Shown: positions 1 to 8,795 of the stretch, one piece after another
Layout: each line of letters begins with the position of its first letter
Position numbering within the stretch: position 1 is the stretch's first letter
Assembly: GCF_007752135.1 (NCBI RefSeq)
Contig: NZ_CP036298.1
Span: 7,804,501-7,868,500, forward strand
DNA: 64,000 nt
Direction: 5' to 3'
From: Aureliella helgolandensis
GTDB lineage: Bacteria; Planctomycetota; Planctomycetia; Pirellulales; Pirellulaceae
The notes under the pieces: generated by a model
Seen by the model: only the letters and a program-made list of their open reading frames with translations
What the model was told of the DNA's origin: nothing
Databases searched by the model: none
Position numbers and translations under genes: made by a program

Positions 1-1514
1 GTCGAAGAATCCTGGGCTCCTGTGTGCAAAGGACGCAATTGCCCAAGGTAGAGCCGGTTGGATTCGGCGATTGGATAAAGGCCCACTCGGGAGACTCCTA
101 CTAAACGCCCATTCAAATAGAAGCTAATTTCATGCTCCCCCTTGGTCGCGACCAAGTGATACCAACTTGCCACACTGCAACCACCGCTGGAGAACAGATT
201 GATTCCTCCAGCACGTCCCGAGGGATTGCGGTAGAGAAATCGAAATGCAGAGCGAGGATGCACCAACTCCGATTCGGGTGCATACTCAAACAGCAACGAG
301 TGCTCGAGTGCTTGAGATTCATCACTGGGAATTAGAGACAGGATTGACTGACGCAATTGCTGCTCGGGGCGAGCCCAAAGCTCGATGGTGTAATCTCCCC
401 CAAACCGATTCACCAAATCGTCCTGCGAACGTAAAGTACGCCCCACATCCGACGCTTTGAACCGAGCCACACCATCGACTATTTCGATCAATGGCTCAGC
501 CCCTTCAAAGGTGACCGAACCGTTGAAGCGGTCGCTCATCTCGTTTTTGACCGACAAGGCCCCCGGCTCTTCGAAACGCCAGTACAAAAAAGGCTGGTCT
601 GCCACGATGCAACGCGCGTAGTTCTCATCGATTTTCAGCTCCTGAATCGATTCAAAACTCCACGGAAGTAGCGAGGGATACGTCTTGTCTTGCACGCGCG
701 CATCTAGCAAACCAAATTCGGACTCGCTGGCACGCAACTGTTGCGACTCATTGACCGTCAGGCTGGTGTAGGTATATCCACGACTGCCCAACAGGGAAGC
801 TTCCAGACTACCCGAATAGACTTCGATCACACTGGCCTGTTTATCTACCGAGATTGAAAAGGAAGATTGCTGATCCACGATGGAAAAATGCGGGGAATTG
901 AGCACGAAATGCCCATCAATGCGCGGCACGTTGACCGTAGCTCGCCCGCTAACGACGGTCGCTTCATTTTCATTCAAGACATGCAACTCGGCCGGGCCGG
1001 ACAATTGCAATTGAGCCCCATTATTGAACTGCAAGTCTAAACTTCCCGACTCGATCACGACTTTACCCGGCCGCAAACGCTGGCCAACCGTCAGTCCCCG
1101 GCTACTCTGACCTGACTGCAGGTGCAGACCGCTGACGATAGCCACATCCATAAAACCCTGGAGGTCGCTGGCCTCGTAGACAGCCACCGCGGTTGATGGT
1201 CGCGCCTCGGCAAGAAAAACAGTTCCTAGGAGAACTCCCGCTAGAGCAACGGCTAGAGCCAAGACCGACCACCCCACGATTCTCTTTAGCGTTGCCCTTG
1301 AGCCACGTCGACCGGCTGACCGCGAAGTTCGCTCCGGGAAACCAGCTGGAATCATCGGCTCTCGCAACAATCCCTCAACTTCCGCGTAGCCGAGAAACTG
1401 CTTGCGCACCTCGGGCGACTGCCTTAGAGATTGCTCCAATTCACCAAGCCCTGCCGCGTCCAACTCTCCGTCAAAGTACTGGCGGAATCGTTGCTCTGCC
1501 TGCCTATCACCCAT
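1..1514 (-). CDS. FecR/LamG-domain membrane protein (3' end outside window)
   Basis: An open frame of 504 codons starts at ATG 1514-1512 and runs off the left edge without a stop, so the C-terminus is missing. The N-terminal ~60 residues (start MGDRQAEQRF) form a short cytoplasmic region rich in Glu, Gln and Arg, followed by one membrane segment at about residues 77-98. A FecR-like beta region follows (about 115-290; VESGSLDLQFNNGAQLQLSG is typical). The C-terminal part is a LamG/concanavalin-like fold (YWRFEEPG, YTIELWARPEQQ, SWYHLVATKG, FYLNGRLVG). It starts 29 bp after the stop of the ECF sigma factor gene, so the two are probably co-transcribed. In planctomycetes this pairing is common, and the protein is thought to act as a membrane partner of the sigma factor. 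That role is inferred here. The family and orientation are clear; the ligand is unknown. Confidence 0.85.
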   Translation of the reverse strand, partial: MGDRQAEQRFRQYFDGELDAAGLGELEQSLRQSPEVRKQFLGYAEVEGLLREPMIPAGFPERTSRSAGRRGSRATLKRIVGWSVLALAVALAGVLLGTVFLAEARPSTAVAVYEASDLQGFMDVAIVSGLHLQSGQSSRGLTVGQRLRPGKVVIESGSLDLQFNNGAQLQLSGPAELHVLNENEATVVSGRATVNVPRIDGHFVLNSPHFSIVDQQSSFSISVDKQASVIEVYSGSLEASLLGSRGYTYTSLTVNESQQLRASESEFGLLDARVQDKTYPSLLPWSFESIQELKIDENYARCIVADQPFLYWRFEEPGALSVKNEMSDRFNGSVTFEGAEPLIEIVDGVARFKASDVGRTLRSQDDLVNRFGGDYTIELWARPEQQLRQSILSLIPSDESQALEHSLLFEYAPESELVHPRSAFRFLYRNPSGRAGGINLFSSGGCSVASWYHLVATKGEHEISFYLNGRLVGVSRVGLYPIAESNRLYLGQLRPLHTGAQDSS

Positions 1515-1543
1515 GCTGCTTCCTAACAATCACTCGAACACAA

Positions 1544-2083
1544 CTAAACATTTCCGTTGACCTTCAGCTGCTTTTCCACGCAGGCTTGAATCAGCTCTCG
1601 CAATCGATCCAATCGGCGATAGAGCGACTTGGGAGTCTTACCGAATTCCGCAGCCATTTCCTTGATGGATTTCGATTCAAAATACCTACCTTGAATCAGT
1701 TCCAAATCACGTGGCTGCAACTTTTTCAAACAGAGTTGCAGGCCCTCCTTCATCTCGCCCAAGTAGCTCGCGTGCTCGACGCGTTCTTCGCTGAGCTGCT
1801 GAACGACATCCTCTGCAAAGACGAGTTTGCTACGGGCGAATTCCTTGCGGAAGTTCAAAATTTCGTAGTAGGCTCGGTGCAATGCCCAAGCCAAAAAATC
1901 TCGCTGCGTATCAAACTCAGCTAACTTCTCCCACAGCACGACCGCCGTCCGCTGCAAGACCTCCTCTGCATCGGCCCGCCGGGGCAGAAAGGTCATGATA
2001 TAGCGCAGCATCTCACGGTCATGCTTCGCTAAAAGCATGACCAAATCACGTGTACTCAGTTCATTGGATTCACTGCTCAGCAT
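1544..2083 (-). CDS. ECF-type RNA polymerase sigma factor
   Basis: This 179-residue protein has the two-domain layout of extracytoplasmic-function sigma-70 factors. The sigma-2 region spans about residues 20-85 (MTFLPRRADAEEVLQRTAVV, then ekLAEFDTQRDFLAWALHRA). The sigma-4 helix-turn-helix spans about 120-170 (LQPRDLELIQGRYFESKSIK, then EMAAEFGKTPKSLYRRLDRL). The sequence resembles the Rhodopirellula/Verrucomicrobium ECF group. The gene directly precedes the FecR/LamG gene on the same strand, so it probably controls an envelope or polymer-sensing regulon together with that protein. No promoter was identified with confidence. Length and domain order are normal. Confidence 0.92.
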   Translation of the reverse strand: MLSSESNELSTRDLVMLLAKHDREMLRYIMTFLPRRADAEEVLQRTAVVLWEKLAEFDTQRDFLAWALHRAYYEILNFRKEFARSKLVFAEDVVQQLSEERVEHASYLGEMKEGLQLCLKKLQPRDLELIQGRYFESKSIKEMAAEFGKTPKSLYRRLDRLRELIQACVEKQLKVNGNV

Positions 2084-2510
2084 TCCTCAACACTCGATTA
2101 TTTGGACGCGTCCAACCAATGTACTCCGCCACCCTCGACAATTCCCCTGCCATTAGCTCTACGAAGCCATTAATTCACAGACACAACGCCGGCGGCAGCG
2201 GAGTGAACGCCAGAAGTTGCATTGAATTTGTTGGATTTTCCAAAAAACCACCCTAATCAGAGGGGAATTGCATGACCGCCAGGAGCACCCGCCAGTAATG
2301 CCAGACTTTCCCTACCGTTCCATGGAGATGCTGGCGTCTTTTCTTGCGCAAGTACTACTTATTGCTTGGACGTTTTATTGCTTGGACGTTGAGCGGTCGC
2401 GTCAGTCTTCGGACTCACTTTAACGGCTGCCGCTTGCACAGGCAGACCGAACGCTAGGATTCGCCTTCCCTTAATTCCCGATAACCCTTCATTCCTGTCG
2501 AAAGTTTAAA
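2084..2510. other. intergenic region between divergent genes
   Basis: This 427-bp spacer separates the ECF sigma gene (minus) from the DUF1559 gene (plus) and must hold both promoters. I see no convincing coding frame. The only clear structure is a perfect 16-bp tandem duplication at 2359-2390, listed separately. Confidence 0.6.
2359..2390. repeat. perfect 16-bp tandem duplication
   Basis: The unit TTATTGCTTGGACGTT occurs twice without a gap (2359-2374 and 2375-2390), about 120 bp upstream of the DUF1559 start codon. It may be a duplicated regulator site or a replication slippage product. Confidence 0.8.
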
Positions 2511-3542
2511 ATGAAAAAGCGAATTCAATCTGGATTCACCTTGGTGGAATTGCTTGTGGTGATTGCAATTATTGGCATCCTAGTTGGCCTACTACTGCCA
2601 GCCGTTCAAGCAGCCCGCGAAGCTGCCCGACGGATGCAATGCAGCAACAATGTTAAGCAGTTGTCGTTGGCACTTCTGAACTATGAATCTGGATTCCAGA
2701 GATTCCCCCCCGGTGCTGTCCATGCCAAGAGCCCACGCGCGGCTGGTGGGTCGGGCAATAGCTTTGGCCCAAGCTTTTATGGCATGCTGCTCCCCTTCAT
2801 GGAGCAAACGGCACTTGCCAACAGCCTCACTTGGGTTGGACGTTCGCCCGGCTACGTTAGCGAAGGAGGCGCAGGCCCCGACAATGCCGGAGCTGCCAAC
2901 AAGGTTTTCGTTCTAGCTGCTGGACCACTCCCCATGATGCGTTGCCCCAGCTCTGCCGGCCCTCTCGACAACGGACGTGACTCGTTTGCCCACTACGCTG
3001 GTGTCGCTGGCTGTGTCGACCCTGTCACGTTCTCCGAAACGCGGCTCTTCAACGATGGAACACTTGGCCTAATCTCCGGCGGCGGCATGCTAACCGCCAA
3101 CCAAGCCATGAAGATGGGGAATTGCAGCGATGGAACCAGTAACACCATGCTGCTCGGTGAAATGTCCGGTAGACTCGAACGTCTCATACCTGGCACGTAC
3201 TCATTTGTCGCCGCCTCCGGCACCGAACACGGTTGGCTGATGGGAACTCGTGTCAATGGAGTCCCTCCTAGCCTTGACCCTGCCGGTTCGGGCGATGAGC
3301 GGGTTTTCAACACCGTTTCCCTCCGCTACAGCCCCAACCAAGAACCCTTTGCAAACCAGCTCTTCCCCGGCATGGGAAGTAACGTGGGCGCCAACAACCC
3401 ACTCAACTCCTCTCACACCGGCGGCGTAACCATCGGCTTAACAGATGGATCCATTCACTTCCTCAGTGAAAACATCGAACTCGAAACCCTCAAGAAACTC
3501 GCCACGCGAGATGATGGCCAGCCAGTCAACGCAGACTTCTAG
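2511..3542 (+). CDS. DUF1559 pseudopilin-like protein (H-X9-DG family)
   Basis: This 343-residue protein begins with a type IV pilin/type II secretion prepilin signal: MKKRIQSG, then the hydrophobic stretch FTLVELLVVIAIIGILVG. Cleavage is expected after Gly8, leaving Phe as the N-terminal residue and Glu at mature position 5. The body matches planctomycete DUF1559, with AAREAARRMQCSNNVKQL after the helix and a C-terminal H-X9-DG signature (His302, Asp312-Gly313, followed by SIHFLSENI). Such genes occur in very many copies in planctomycete genomes. They are thought to be prepilin-peptidase-processed envelope proteins, but individual roles are unknown. The next gene is a small lipoprotein, the usual companion. 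A terminator-like hairpin follows at 3577-3618, so the two may be only partly co-transcribed. Confidence 0.95.
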   Translation: MKKRIQSGFTLVELLVVIAIIGILVGLLLPAVQAAREAARRMQCSNNVKQLSLALLNYESGFQRFPPGAVHAKSPRAAGGSGNSFGPSFYGMLLPFMEQTALANSLTWVGRSPGYVSEGGAGPDNAGAANKVFVLAAGPLPMMRCPSSAGPLDNGRDSFAHYAGVAGCVDPVTFSETRLFNDGTLGLISGGGMLTANQAMKMGNCSDGTSNTMLLGEMSGRLERLIPGTYSFVAASGTEHGWLMGTRVNGVPPSLDPAGSGDERVFNTVSLRYSPNQEPFANQLFPGMGSNVGANNPLNSSHTGGVTIGLTDGSIHFLSENIELETLKKLATRDDGQPVNADF

Positions 3543-3576
3543 GCTCCGGTCAGAAATCCCTTAATCCTCACTCAAT

Positions 3577-3618
3577 GCATTCCACGCGGGGGCACCTCCC
3601 TGACGTGGAATGCGTTTT
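3577..3618 (+). terminator. intrinsic terminator-like hairpin after the DUF1559 gene
   Basis: A perfect 10-bp stem (GCATTCCACG at 3577-3586 with CGTGGAATGC at 3604-3613) closes a 17-nt loop and is followed by GTTTTC. It lies 34 bp after the stop codon. An upstream in-frame ATG for the next gene (3610) falls inside the descending arm, which argues for the later start at 3667. Confidence 0.7.
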
Positions 3619-3666
3619 CAATGCGACATCCCACTTAGACACCCACTTAGACACCCAGAAAACCTC

Positions 3667-4131
3667 ATGTCCAGACTTGCAACTTCCCTGCTACTGTTCG
3701 CCGCCCTCATTCCCATGATTCCTGGCTGTGGTGGCAACGACTTTGGGCCCATCGGCTCCATCGCAGGCAAACTAACCCTTGACGGCAACACCCTACCGGC
3801 CGGTACCAAGGTAATCTTCACTCAACCTACCAAGGGTTACACCGGTTTTAGCCTGACCAACGAAGCGGGTGAGTACCGGATCGAATGGCGGCGCTCCGGC
3901 AAAACATTCGACGGCATGCCTGTGGGGAATTACCAAGTCATGCTTGTTCCCGAGGGAGCCATCGATATTGATGAAGTCTCCGCCGAGGATATGCTTGCTG
4001 GTGGCCCCAAGCCGAACAAACCCCAAGTCGCAATCCCTCCTCGATTCCTAAGAGCCACGACCAGTGGCCTGAGTTTTGACGTCGCTGAGGGAGAGAACAC
4101 CATCAACATCGATGCAACGTCGAAGCCCTAA
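3667..4131 (+). CDS. small lipoprotein with carboxypeptidase-regulatory-like fold
   Basis: This 154-residue protein starts at ATG 3667. An earlier ATG at 3610 lies in a terminator hairpin and would bury the signal peptide. The N-terminus MSRLATSLLLFAALIPMIPG is followed by Cys, giving a signal peptide with a lipobox-like end, so membrane anchoring by lipidation is likely. The rest resembles a transthyretin/CNA-B or carboxypeptidase-regulatory-like beta sandwich: GSIAGKLTLDGNTLPAGTKV, then tNEAGEYRIEW, then GMPVGNYQVMLVPEG. It directly follows a DUF1559 gene, the standard planctomycete arrangement, and may be its envelope partner. The function is not known. Confidence 0.88.
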   Translation: MSRLATSLLLFAALIPMIPGCGGNDFGPIGSIAGKLTLDGNTLPAGTKVIFTQPTKGYTGFSLTNEAGEYRIEWRRSGKTFDGMPVGNYQVMLVPEGAIDIDEVSAEDMLAGGPKPNKPQVAIPPRFLRATTSGLSFDVAEGENTINIDATSKP

Positions 4132-4176
4132 CGCGTTGGTCAGGGAGCGTCTTACATTCGTTAGAGAATAAGCGGC

Positions 4177-5415
4177 CTACGCCTGCGGTCGAACCGTCGA
4201 GTACAGGTCTAGCTCCCGCCGCCCTCCAATGGCTCCAAAAACTCGCCGTATCTGCTGCACCCCGTCCGCGATGGATGCTCCCTGCTGGGCATCTGAGCTG
4301 CGGGCTCCCAATGTGTAGTAGTGCGGCTCTTGGGTTAAACAACCGTCCAATTCAGGGAAGGGGTCCGAAGCGGTTTGCTGCATAGGCTGCAAGGCAGCAG
4401 GCAGGGAGGCTAAATGGCTGCTCCCAGTCACCGGTGCCGCGCAGTTGATGAACACATCCCCCTGCACTTCCAAGGTTTCCTCTTCGGTTGTTTGCAACTT
4501 CACCAGCCATTTGCCGCTCTCGTTGACCGTCAACGCTTCGATTCCCCAAGCCCCCAGCGCGACCGCAGCCGTGTTGCCATTGGTCCCGTCTCCTATCGCC
4601 TGAGCGGTTTGGAGTAGTTCTTCAAACCCGCTGACCGGCGGCGCGTCGAACACGATGCCACGGCGCCCGATAGCCTTGGGTACAACCCAAGTCACTCGCG
4701 TACCAGGCTCTTCAGCCGCCAGCTGCTGCAGCTCACATGCGTTGGCGCACGCCTCTAGATTCTGCCCAAACAGGATTGCGTGTCGCCCCGCAAACTGCTT
4801 TCGCTCTCCCCCTAAAACATCGCATTTCCCGAACTTCATCGCCGAGCGATATTCCGCTTCGCGCACTGCTAATCCACCGCCACTCGCCAAGCCCCGTCGT
4901 GCGGCGCCATGCCCGCTGCAGTCCAAGACCAAATCGACCAATTGCGTGAACTCCCCGCGCACTTGCGAGTCCGCCAGGATTCTAAACTCTTGTTCAGCCC
5001 GCCGCGTGAGCGAACCGGGATGAGTCGGAGTGCAGCTGGTACGACTAAGCGAAATAGCGGGAGCGTTGAACTGTACCGACTCGAATAGCAAATCCGTTTT
5101 GGCGACGGGCAGGAGATACTCCTCCACATACTGTCGATAGGATGCCGGCGCCGCAAAATCGGTCAACGAGCATGGATTCCCCTGGGCCTCCAAAGCCGCC
5201 AACCCTAAGGAGGTGACCACTTCACCCAGCGGTGCGTTCATCAATCGATCGCCCCAACCCATCAGGCTTTTTCCAACGCGGGACCGGTCGTAAAGCACCA
5301 CGAAATAGCCTAAAAACCTTGCGTACAGTGCAGCTTCAATCCCGATGGGACCGCCTCCCAAAACTCCGATCGTCGCTGGCGTATCGATTTCGGGATCCCA
5401 TTCAATGTGCGTCAT
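4177..5415 (-). CDS. FAD/NAD(P)-binding oxidoreductase-like protein
   Basis: This 412-residue protein opens with a Rossmann dinucleotide-binding motif (GVLGGGPIGIEAALYARFLG, about residues 17-36, ending in an acidic YDR at the second strand). This is typical of thioredoxin-reductase-like or monooxygenase-like flavoproteins. A second, weaker nucleotide-binding region is visible around residues 205-245 (HAILFGQNLEAC, then TRVTWVVPKA). The C-terminal YTLGARSSDAQQGASIADG fits the end of pyridine-nucleotide-dependent reductases. No CxxC redox motif was seen. It stands alone on the minus strand, convergent with the lipoprotein gene. The substrate is unknown, and I cannot tell a flavin monooxygenase from a reductase. 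Confidence 0.75.
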   Translation of the reverse strand: MTHIEWDPEIDTPATIGVLGGGPIGIEAALYARFLGYFVVLYDRSRVGKSLMGWGDRLMNAPLGEVVTSLGLAALEAQGNPCSLTDFAAPASYRQYVEEYLLPVAKTDLLFESVQFNAPAISLSRTSCTPTHPGSLTRRAEQEFRILADSQVRGEFTQLVDLVLDCSGHGAARRGLASGGGLAVREAEYRSAMKFGKCDVLGGERKQFAGRHAILFGQNLEACANACELQQLAAEEPGTRVTWVVPKAIGRRGIVFDAPPVSGFEELLQTAQAIGDGTNGNTAAVALGAWGIEALTVNESGKWLVKLQTTEEETLEVQGDVFINCAAPVTGSSHLASLPAALQPMQQTASDPFPELDGCLTQEPHYYTLGARSSDAQQGASIADGVQQIRRVFGAIGGRRELDLYSTVRPQA

Positions 5416-5933
5416 GAACTTGCCTTGAGCTGTGTGCTAGCTTGAAAATACGGTCCGCTTCCCATATCCATTCCGTTGGGACACTCATTCGCATGCCTCC
5501 TTGCAAAGAGCTAGCTCCCAATTGTCTCGCCCAGCCCAGTCAGCACAACGCCCCAGTTGGCAGATGCGACCATAGAAACTTTGGTTGACGGCCTAGGACA
5601 TTGCGTGGCAACTGCCGAGAGCTCGCACTTTCCATCGCGTGCAGCACAATGGAGGGCCCTTAAAAGAAGAATCAGATTGCTCCTGAGCAGAGGAGCCGCT
5701 GCAGACTCACGCCCTGCTCCCCCCACGTTCCGATTCCTGCTGGAGCTGGACCGTGGGGCAAGAATGGCTCAACTTCTATGCAATGCACTCCGCATTCCAC
5801 CAACACACCGCATTCCACCGCCACACCTGGCCAAGCGACCAAGCCCGCTGCAGAGTGAGCAATCGGGTCGACCAAATGCAGAGTAACTGAGGCATCGTGG
5901 CAGCTCAGCCTCTAGTCAGTTCACTTAGTCAGA
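5416..5933. other. intergenic region, no gene recognised
   Basis: This 518-bp gap lies between two minus-strand genes. Short open frames on both strands have unnatural composition and no motif. It contains an imperfect 18-bp tandem repeat at 5790-5825. Confidence 0.55.
5790..5825. repeat. imperfect 18-bp tandem repeat (two copies)
   Basis: The units CCGCATTCCACCAACACA (5790-5807) and CCGCATTCCACCGCCACA (5808-5825) differ at two positions. The repeat lies in a non-coding spacer and its function is unknown. Confidence 0.75.
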
Positions 5934-7169
5934 TCACTCGAGGCCAAATAATTGGAATTTCAGATAACGCAATTCAGGCATGACGAAGGGAGTGGGGTGA
6001 TCGATGGGCAGGCCGCGCTCGGCAAGTAGCACGGCTTTGCGACGCGCCTTACCAAACGCCTCTGCATTGATGGCAGCGAACGTGAGCGGATCAATGTGAC
6101 TGGAGCAGGAAGCAAGTGCCAACAGACCGCTAGATTTGGTAACCCGCGCGGCTAATTGCGCTAGCCGGCCATAGGCAGGAATCGCGCGCTGCCTCGCTTT
6201 CTCGCTAGGAGCAAACGAGGGCGGATCGCAGATCACCATGTCCCATCGCTGCTTGCTGTTGACGGCTGCCTCTAGAAAATCAAAGCAATCGGCAACTTCG
6301 CCGTAATGCAAATTGGGATCCAATTGATTGGTCTGCCAAATATCCTCCGAGGCCTCAATGGCGGGACGTGCAATGTCGACCGAGACGACATGCTTGGCCC
6401 CACCTCGACCGGCAGCGACCGAGAAACCGCCATTGAAACTGAACAGATTCAGGACGGTTCGTTGATTGGACAACGTGCGAATGAGCGCTCGATTATCGCG
6501 CTGATCCAGAAAGAAGCCCGTCTTCTGTCCGCTTAGCACATCGGCGGTAAAGGTCATGCCGTTCTCTTGGAAATAGACAGGCGTATTGACCGTCTGTCCA
6601 CGTCCGGTGTGGTGTTGCCCCAACTCACCGCGCAGCACCTGCCCGACACTCCCTCGCTCGCGGGTGCGCAGCACGACCGTCTCGATGCCAGCATGCTCGA
6701 CCAACCAATCAGCAATCCCTTCGGGTCGGTAGAAGGCCTCGGGCGCACCGCCATCGAACTTCATGACCGCCACTCGGTCATAAACGTCGATAATTGCGCC
6801 AGGAATTCCATCCCCTTCGCCCGCCACCAATCGGAAGCCATTGGTGTCCGATCCGAGGGCAGTCCGCCGCAGTTTCAAGGCGGCAAACAACTGCTTGGAG
6901 AGCCATGCATCGTCCAAGCGATAGGGAGGAGATGTCGTGCAAACCCGGAAGGGAATGGGATGATCTGGATCATAGATTCCGGCTGCAATCGTCGCATCTC
7001 CCTTGCGATCTTCTAGCAACGCCACGCTACCGGAAGGGACGTTGACCAACTCTACGGCATCGGAATACAGCCAAGCATGTCCACGTTTGACATTGCGAAC
7101 CAAGTCCTTCTGAAGCCGCACCGCAATGGGCGATGGACTTTGGACCAGGATATTCTGTTTGACTGACAT
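5934..7169 (-). CDS. rlmI: class I SAM-dependent rRNA (cytosine-C5) methyltransferase, RlmI type
   Basis: This 411-residue protein fits the RlmI/COG1092 family, which methylates a cytosine of 23S rRNA (C1962 in E. coli) using S-adenosylmethionine. The N-terminal PUA-like region (RLQKDLVRNVKRGHAWLYSD, and GIYDPDHPIPFRV) is followed by the characteristic FFLDQRDNR and a Rossmann core (VLNLFSFNGGFSVAAGRGGA, then HVVSVDIARPAIEAS). The substrate-site motif DPPSFAPSEKA follows, then the late SCSSHID segment. Length is close to the E. coli enzyme. It is a single gene between long spacers. The family is secure; the exact target base is inferred. Confidence 0.9.
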   Translation of the reverse strand: MSVKQNILVQSPSPIAVRLQKDLVRNVKRGHAWLYSDAVELVNVPSGSVALLEDRKGDATIAAGIYDPDHPIPFRVCTTSPPYRLDDAWLSKQLFAALKLRRTALGSDTNGFRLVAGEGDGIPGAIIDVYDRVAVMKFDGGAPEAFYRPEGIADWLVEHAGIETVVLRTRERGSVGQVLRGELGQHHTGRGQTVNTPVYFQENGMTFTADVLSGQKTGFFLDQRDNRALIRTLSNQRTVLNLFSFNGGFSVAAGRGGAKHVVSVDIARPAIEASEDIWQTNQLDPNLHYGEVADCFDFLEAAVNSKQRWDMVICDPPSFAPSEKARQRAIPAYGRLAQLAARVTKSSGLLALASCSSHIDPLTFAAINAEAFGKARRKAVLLAERGLPIDHPTPFVMPELRYLKFQLFGLE

Positions 7170-7233
7170 GCTGCATTTTCTAAATGGGGGGAATCTTGAC
7201 GCAATCTAGGTAGATTGTATCGCCCACATCATT

Positions 7234-8448
7234 TCAGCGAGCAGACATCACCAGGGCAACCACAAAAACAATGAGAATCACAGCCAAAATGACCGCGACA
7301 GCCACACCGATGCGAGTCGCCGAATAGGGTTTCTCGCCCACGACCTTTCCCGTTTGCCCGTTAACCAGAAAGCGATAGACCTTATCTCGATAGCGATAGC
7401 TCAGCACGTGCACCGGCAACAACATCAGATCAGAGCCCGTTACATCGAACTCTGTATTCACACTCAGATTGCTCTGAGTATCTCCTGGCAGGAAGCGTTG
7501 AATTTCTGCGACCTGCCGCTGCCGGAATTCCTCTTTGGTCTTTTCCATGGCTTCGGGCATTTCGACCGAGTATTCCTCGGCCATCCAGCCCGCCAGAAAA
7601 TACGGGCGATAACGGGTCAAGGAAGCGAGCTGGAAAGGATGGATGGCCCGCGCCTCTGCCTCGCTGATCCCCTTGGTGGCTGGGACCAGAAAACCATGAT
7701 AGTAACGGTTGTGATGCCCACTCAGAGGAAACCACTCGGTCTCGGTAACGGTCCGCGTGCGGCGAACGGTGTTGCCCTTGGAGTCACGCGTGGTGTAGTG
7801 CTCCGTACGGTACCAATACTCACCAATCCGAGCCGACCAACTGCTGGCTGCATGAACCGAGAAATGCCAAAACGGGAGGTACACCCCTCTCTGCTTCTCC
7901 GATATTGCTTTCACCGCCAGATCTCCAGGTCGAAACCAAGAATTCCGCCGCAACCATTCTAGAAACTTCTCCTCCGCATCCTGAGAAGTCACCGCAAAGC
8001 CAATGACGAATTCGGGACGTTGACGCCCGGAGCGACTGACCGATATTTCAGTGACGTAGGTCGAGTCGCAAAAGGGGCATACGTAACTTCGCTGATCGAG
8101 GCTAGTCGCGACTTCACTGCCACAATTCTGACATTTGAACATGTGATTCGGCACGGCCGAAACACTCGAACCGCTGTTTCCAGCGACGACCGCCGATGGA
8201 TCCGCAATCTCCAGTGGAGCGCCACAGGCAGCACAGAATTTTGAATCGCCCGCCCTGGGGGAGCCACAAGCTGTGCAAGGTGCCGATACGGATTGCGATT
8301 CCAGCGAGGAGACCAATTGCGCGTCGATCACCCCTGAGGATTGTTCGCTGCCTGCCGCAGCCAAGCCACCACGCGAACCGTCGAGAACCTCGGCTGATAG
8401 AATCGGTTGCTTGGAAGCAGACGAGTTCGGGTGCGCCTTGCGAGCCAT
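7234..8448 (-). CDS. double zinc-ribbon protein with C-terminal membrane anchor
   Basis: This 404-residue protein has two zinc ribbons near the N-terminus: Cys58/61/72/75 (CTACG, then FCAACGAPL) and Cys106/109/124/127 (CQNCGSE, then YVCPFCDST). The middle region (about 140-365) is aromatic-rich (YLPFWHFSVHAASSWSARIG, then YWYRTEHYTTRD) and resembles planctomycete zinc-ribbon proteins of unknown function. A single membrane helix lies at about 378-400 (GVAVAVILAVILIVFVVALV), followed by a few residues, so this looks like a tail-anchored cytoplasmic protein. Neighbours give no clue to function. The first ~50 residues look disordered. Confidence 0.8.
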   Translation of the reverse strand: MARKAHPNSSASKQPILSAEVLDGSRGGLAAAGSEQSSGVIDAQLVSSLESQSVSAPCTACGSPRAGDSKFCAACGAPLEIADPSAVVAGNSGSSVSAVPNHMFKCQNCGSEVATSLDQRSYVCPFCDSTYVTEISVSRSGRQRPEFVIGFAVTSQDAEEKFLEWLRRNSWFRPGDLAVKAISEKQRGVYLPFWHFSVHAASSWSARIGEYWYRTEHYTTRDSKGNTVRRTRTVTETEWFPLSGHHNRYYHGFLVPATKGISEAEARAIHPFQLASLTRYRPYFLAGWMAEEYSVEMPEAMEKTKEEFRQRQVAEIQRFLPGDTQSNLSVNTEFDVTGSDLMLLPVHVLSYRYRDKVYRFLVNGQTGKVVGEKPYSATRIGVAVAVILAVILIVFVVALVMSAR

Positions 8449-8795
8449 AAATGCCGTCCACTAATGAGTTCGACTGAATAAACGGAATGCAGCTGCTGCA
8501 TCGTCCAGACTAGAAATTGGGGGTTTCCTACGGGTCCCAACAATGCTTCCCTGGGCTTTATTGCAGAGCTTAGAGGGAATCGTCGCCTCGCTCGCGCCCC
8601 TAATATCCGAGAGGGATGGCCCACTAGGCTGCGTCGCAAGCATGCTGGCCATTGTCCATTCTAGTCTCTACTTTTACCATGGCGGAGCAACAGGTTTTCG
8701 CCCGCGAGAGGGCTCTAACATGGGCACCATCCATTCTGAGCGACCGAGCTGCAAACATCGAGAAGTCCCTGATGAGCCGATCCAGCCACCATTAA
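8449..8795. other. intergenic region between divergent genes
   Basis: This 347-bp spacer lies between the zinc-ribbon gene (minus) and the pterin-synthase gene (plus). It should contain both promoters. No coding frame or structured RNA is convincing. Confidence 0.5.

Noticed and set aside
1193-1924. 243-codon plus-strand frame
   Set aside because: It lies antisense to the FecR/LamG and ECF sigma genes, both of which carry clear domains.
5557-5886. 109-codon plus-strand frame in a spacer
   Set aside because: There is no motif, and the C-terminal part is translated from the 18-bp tandem repeat.
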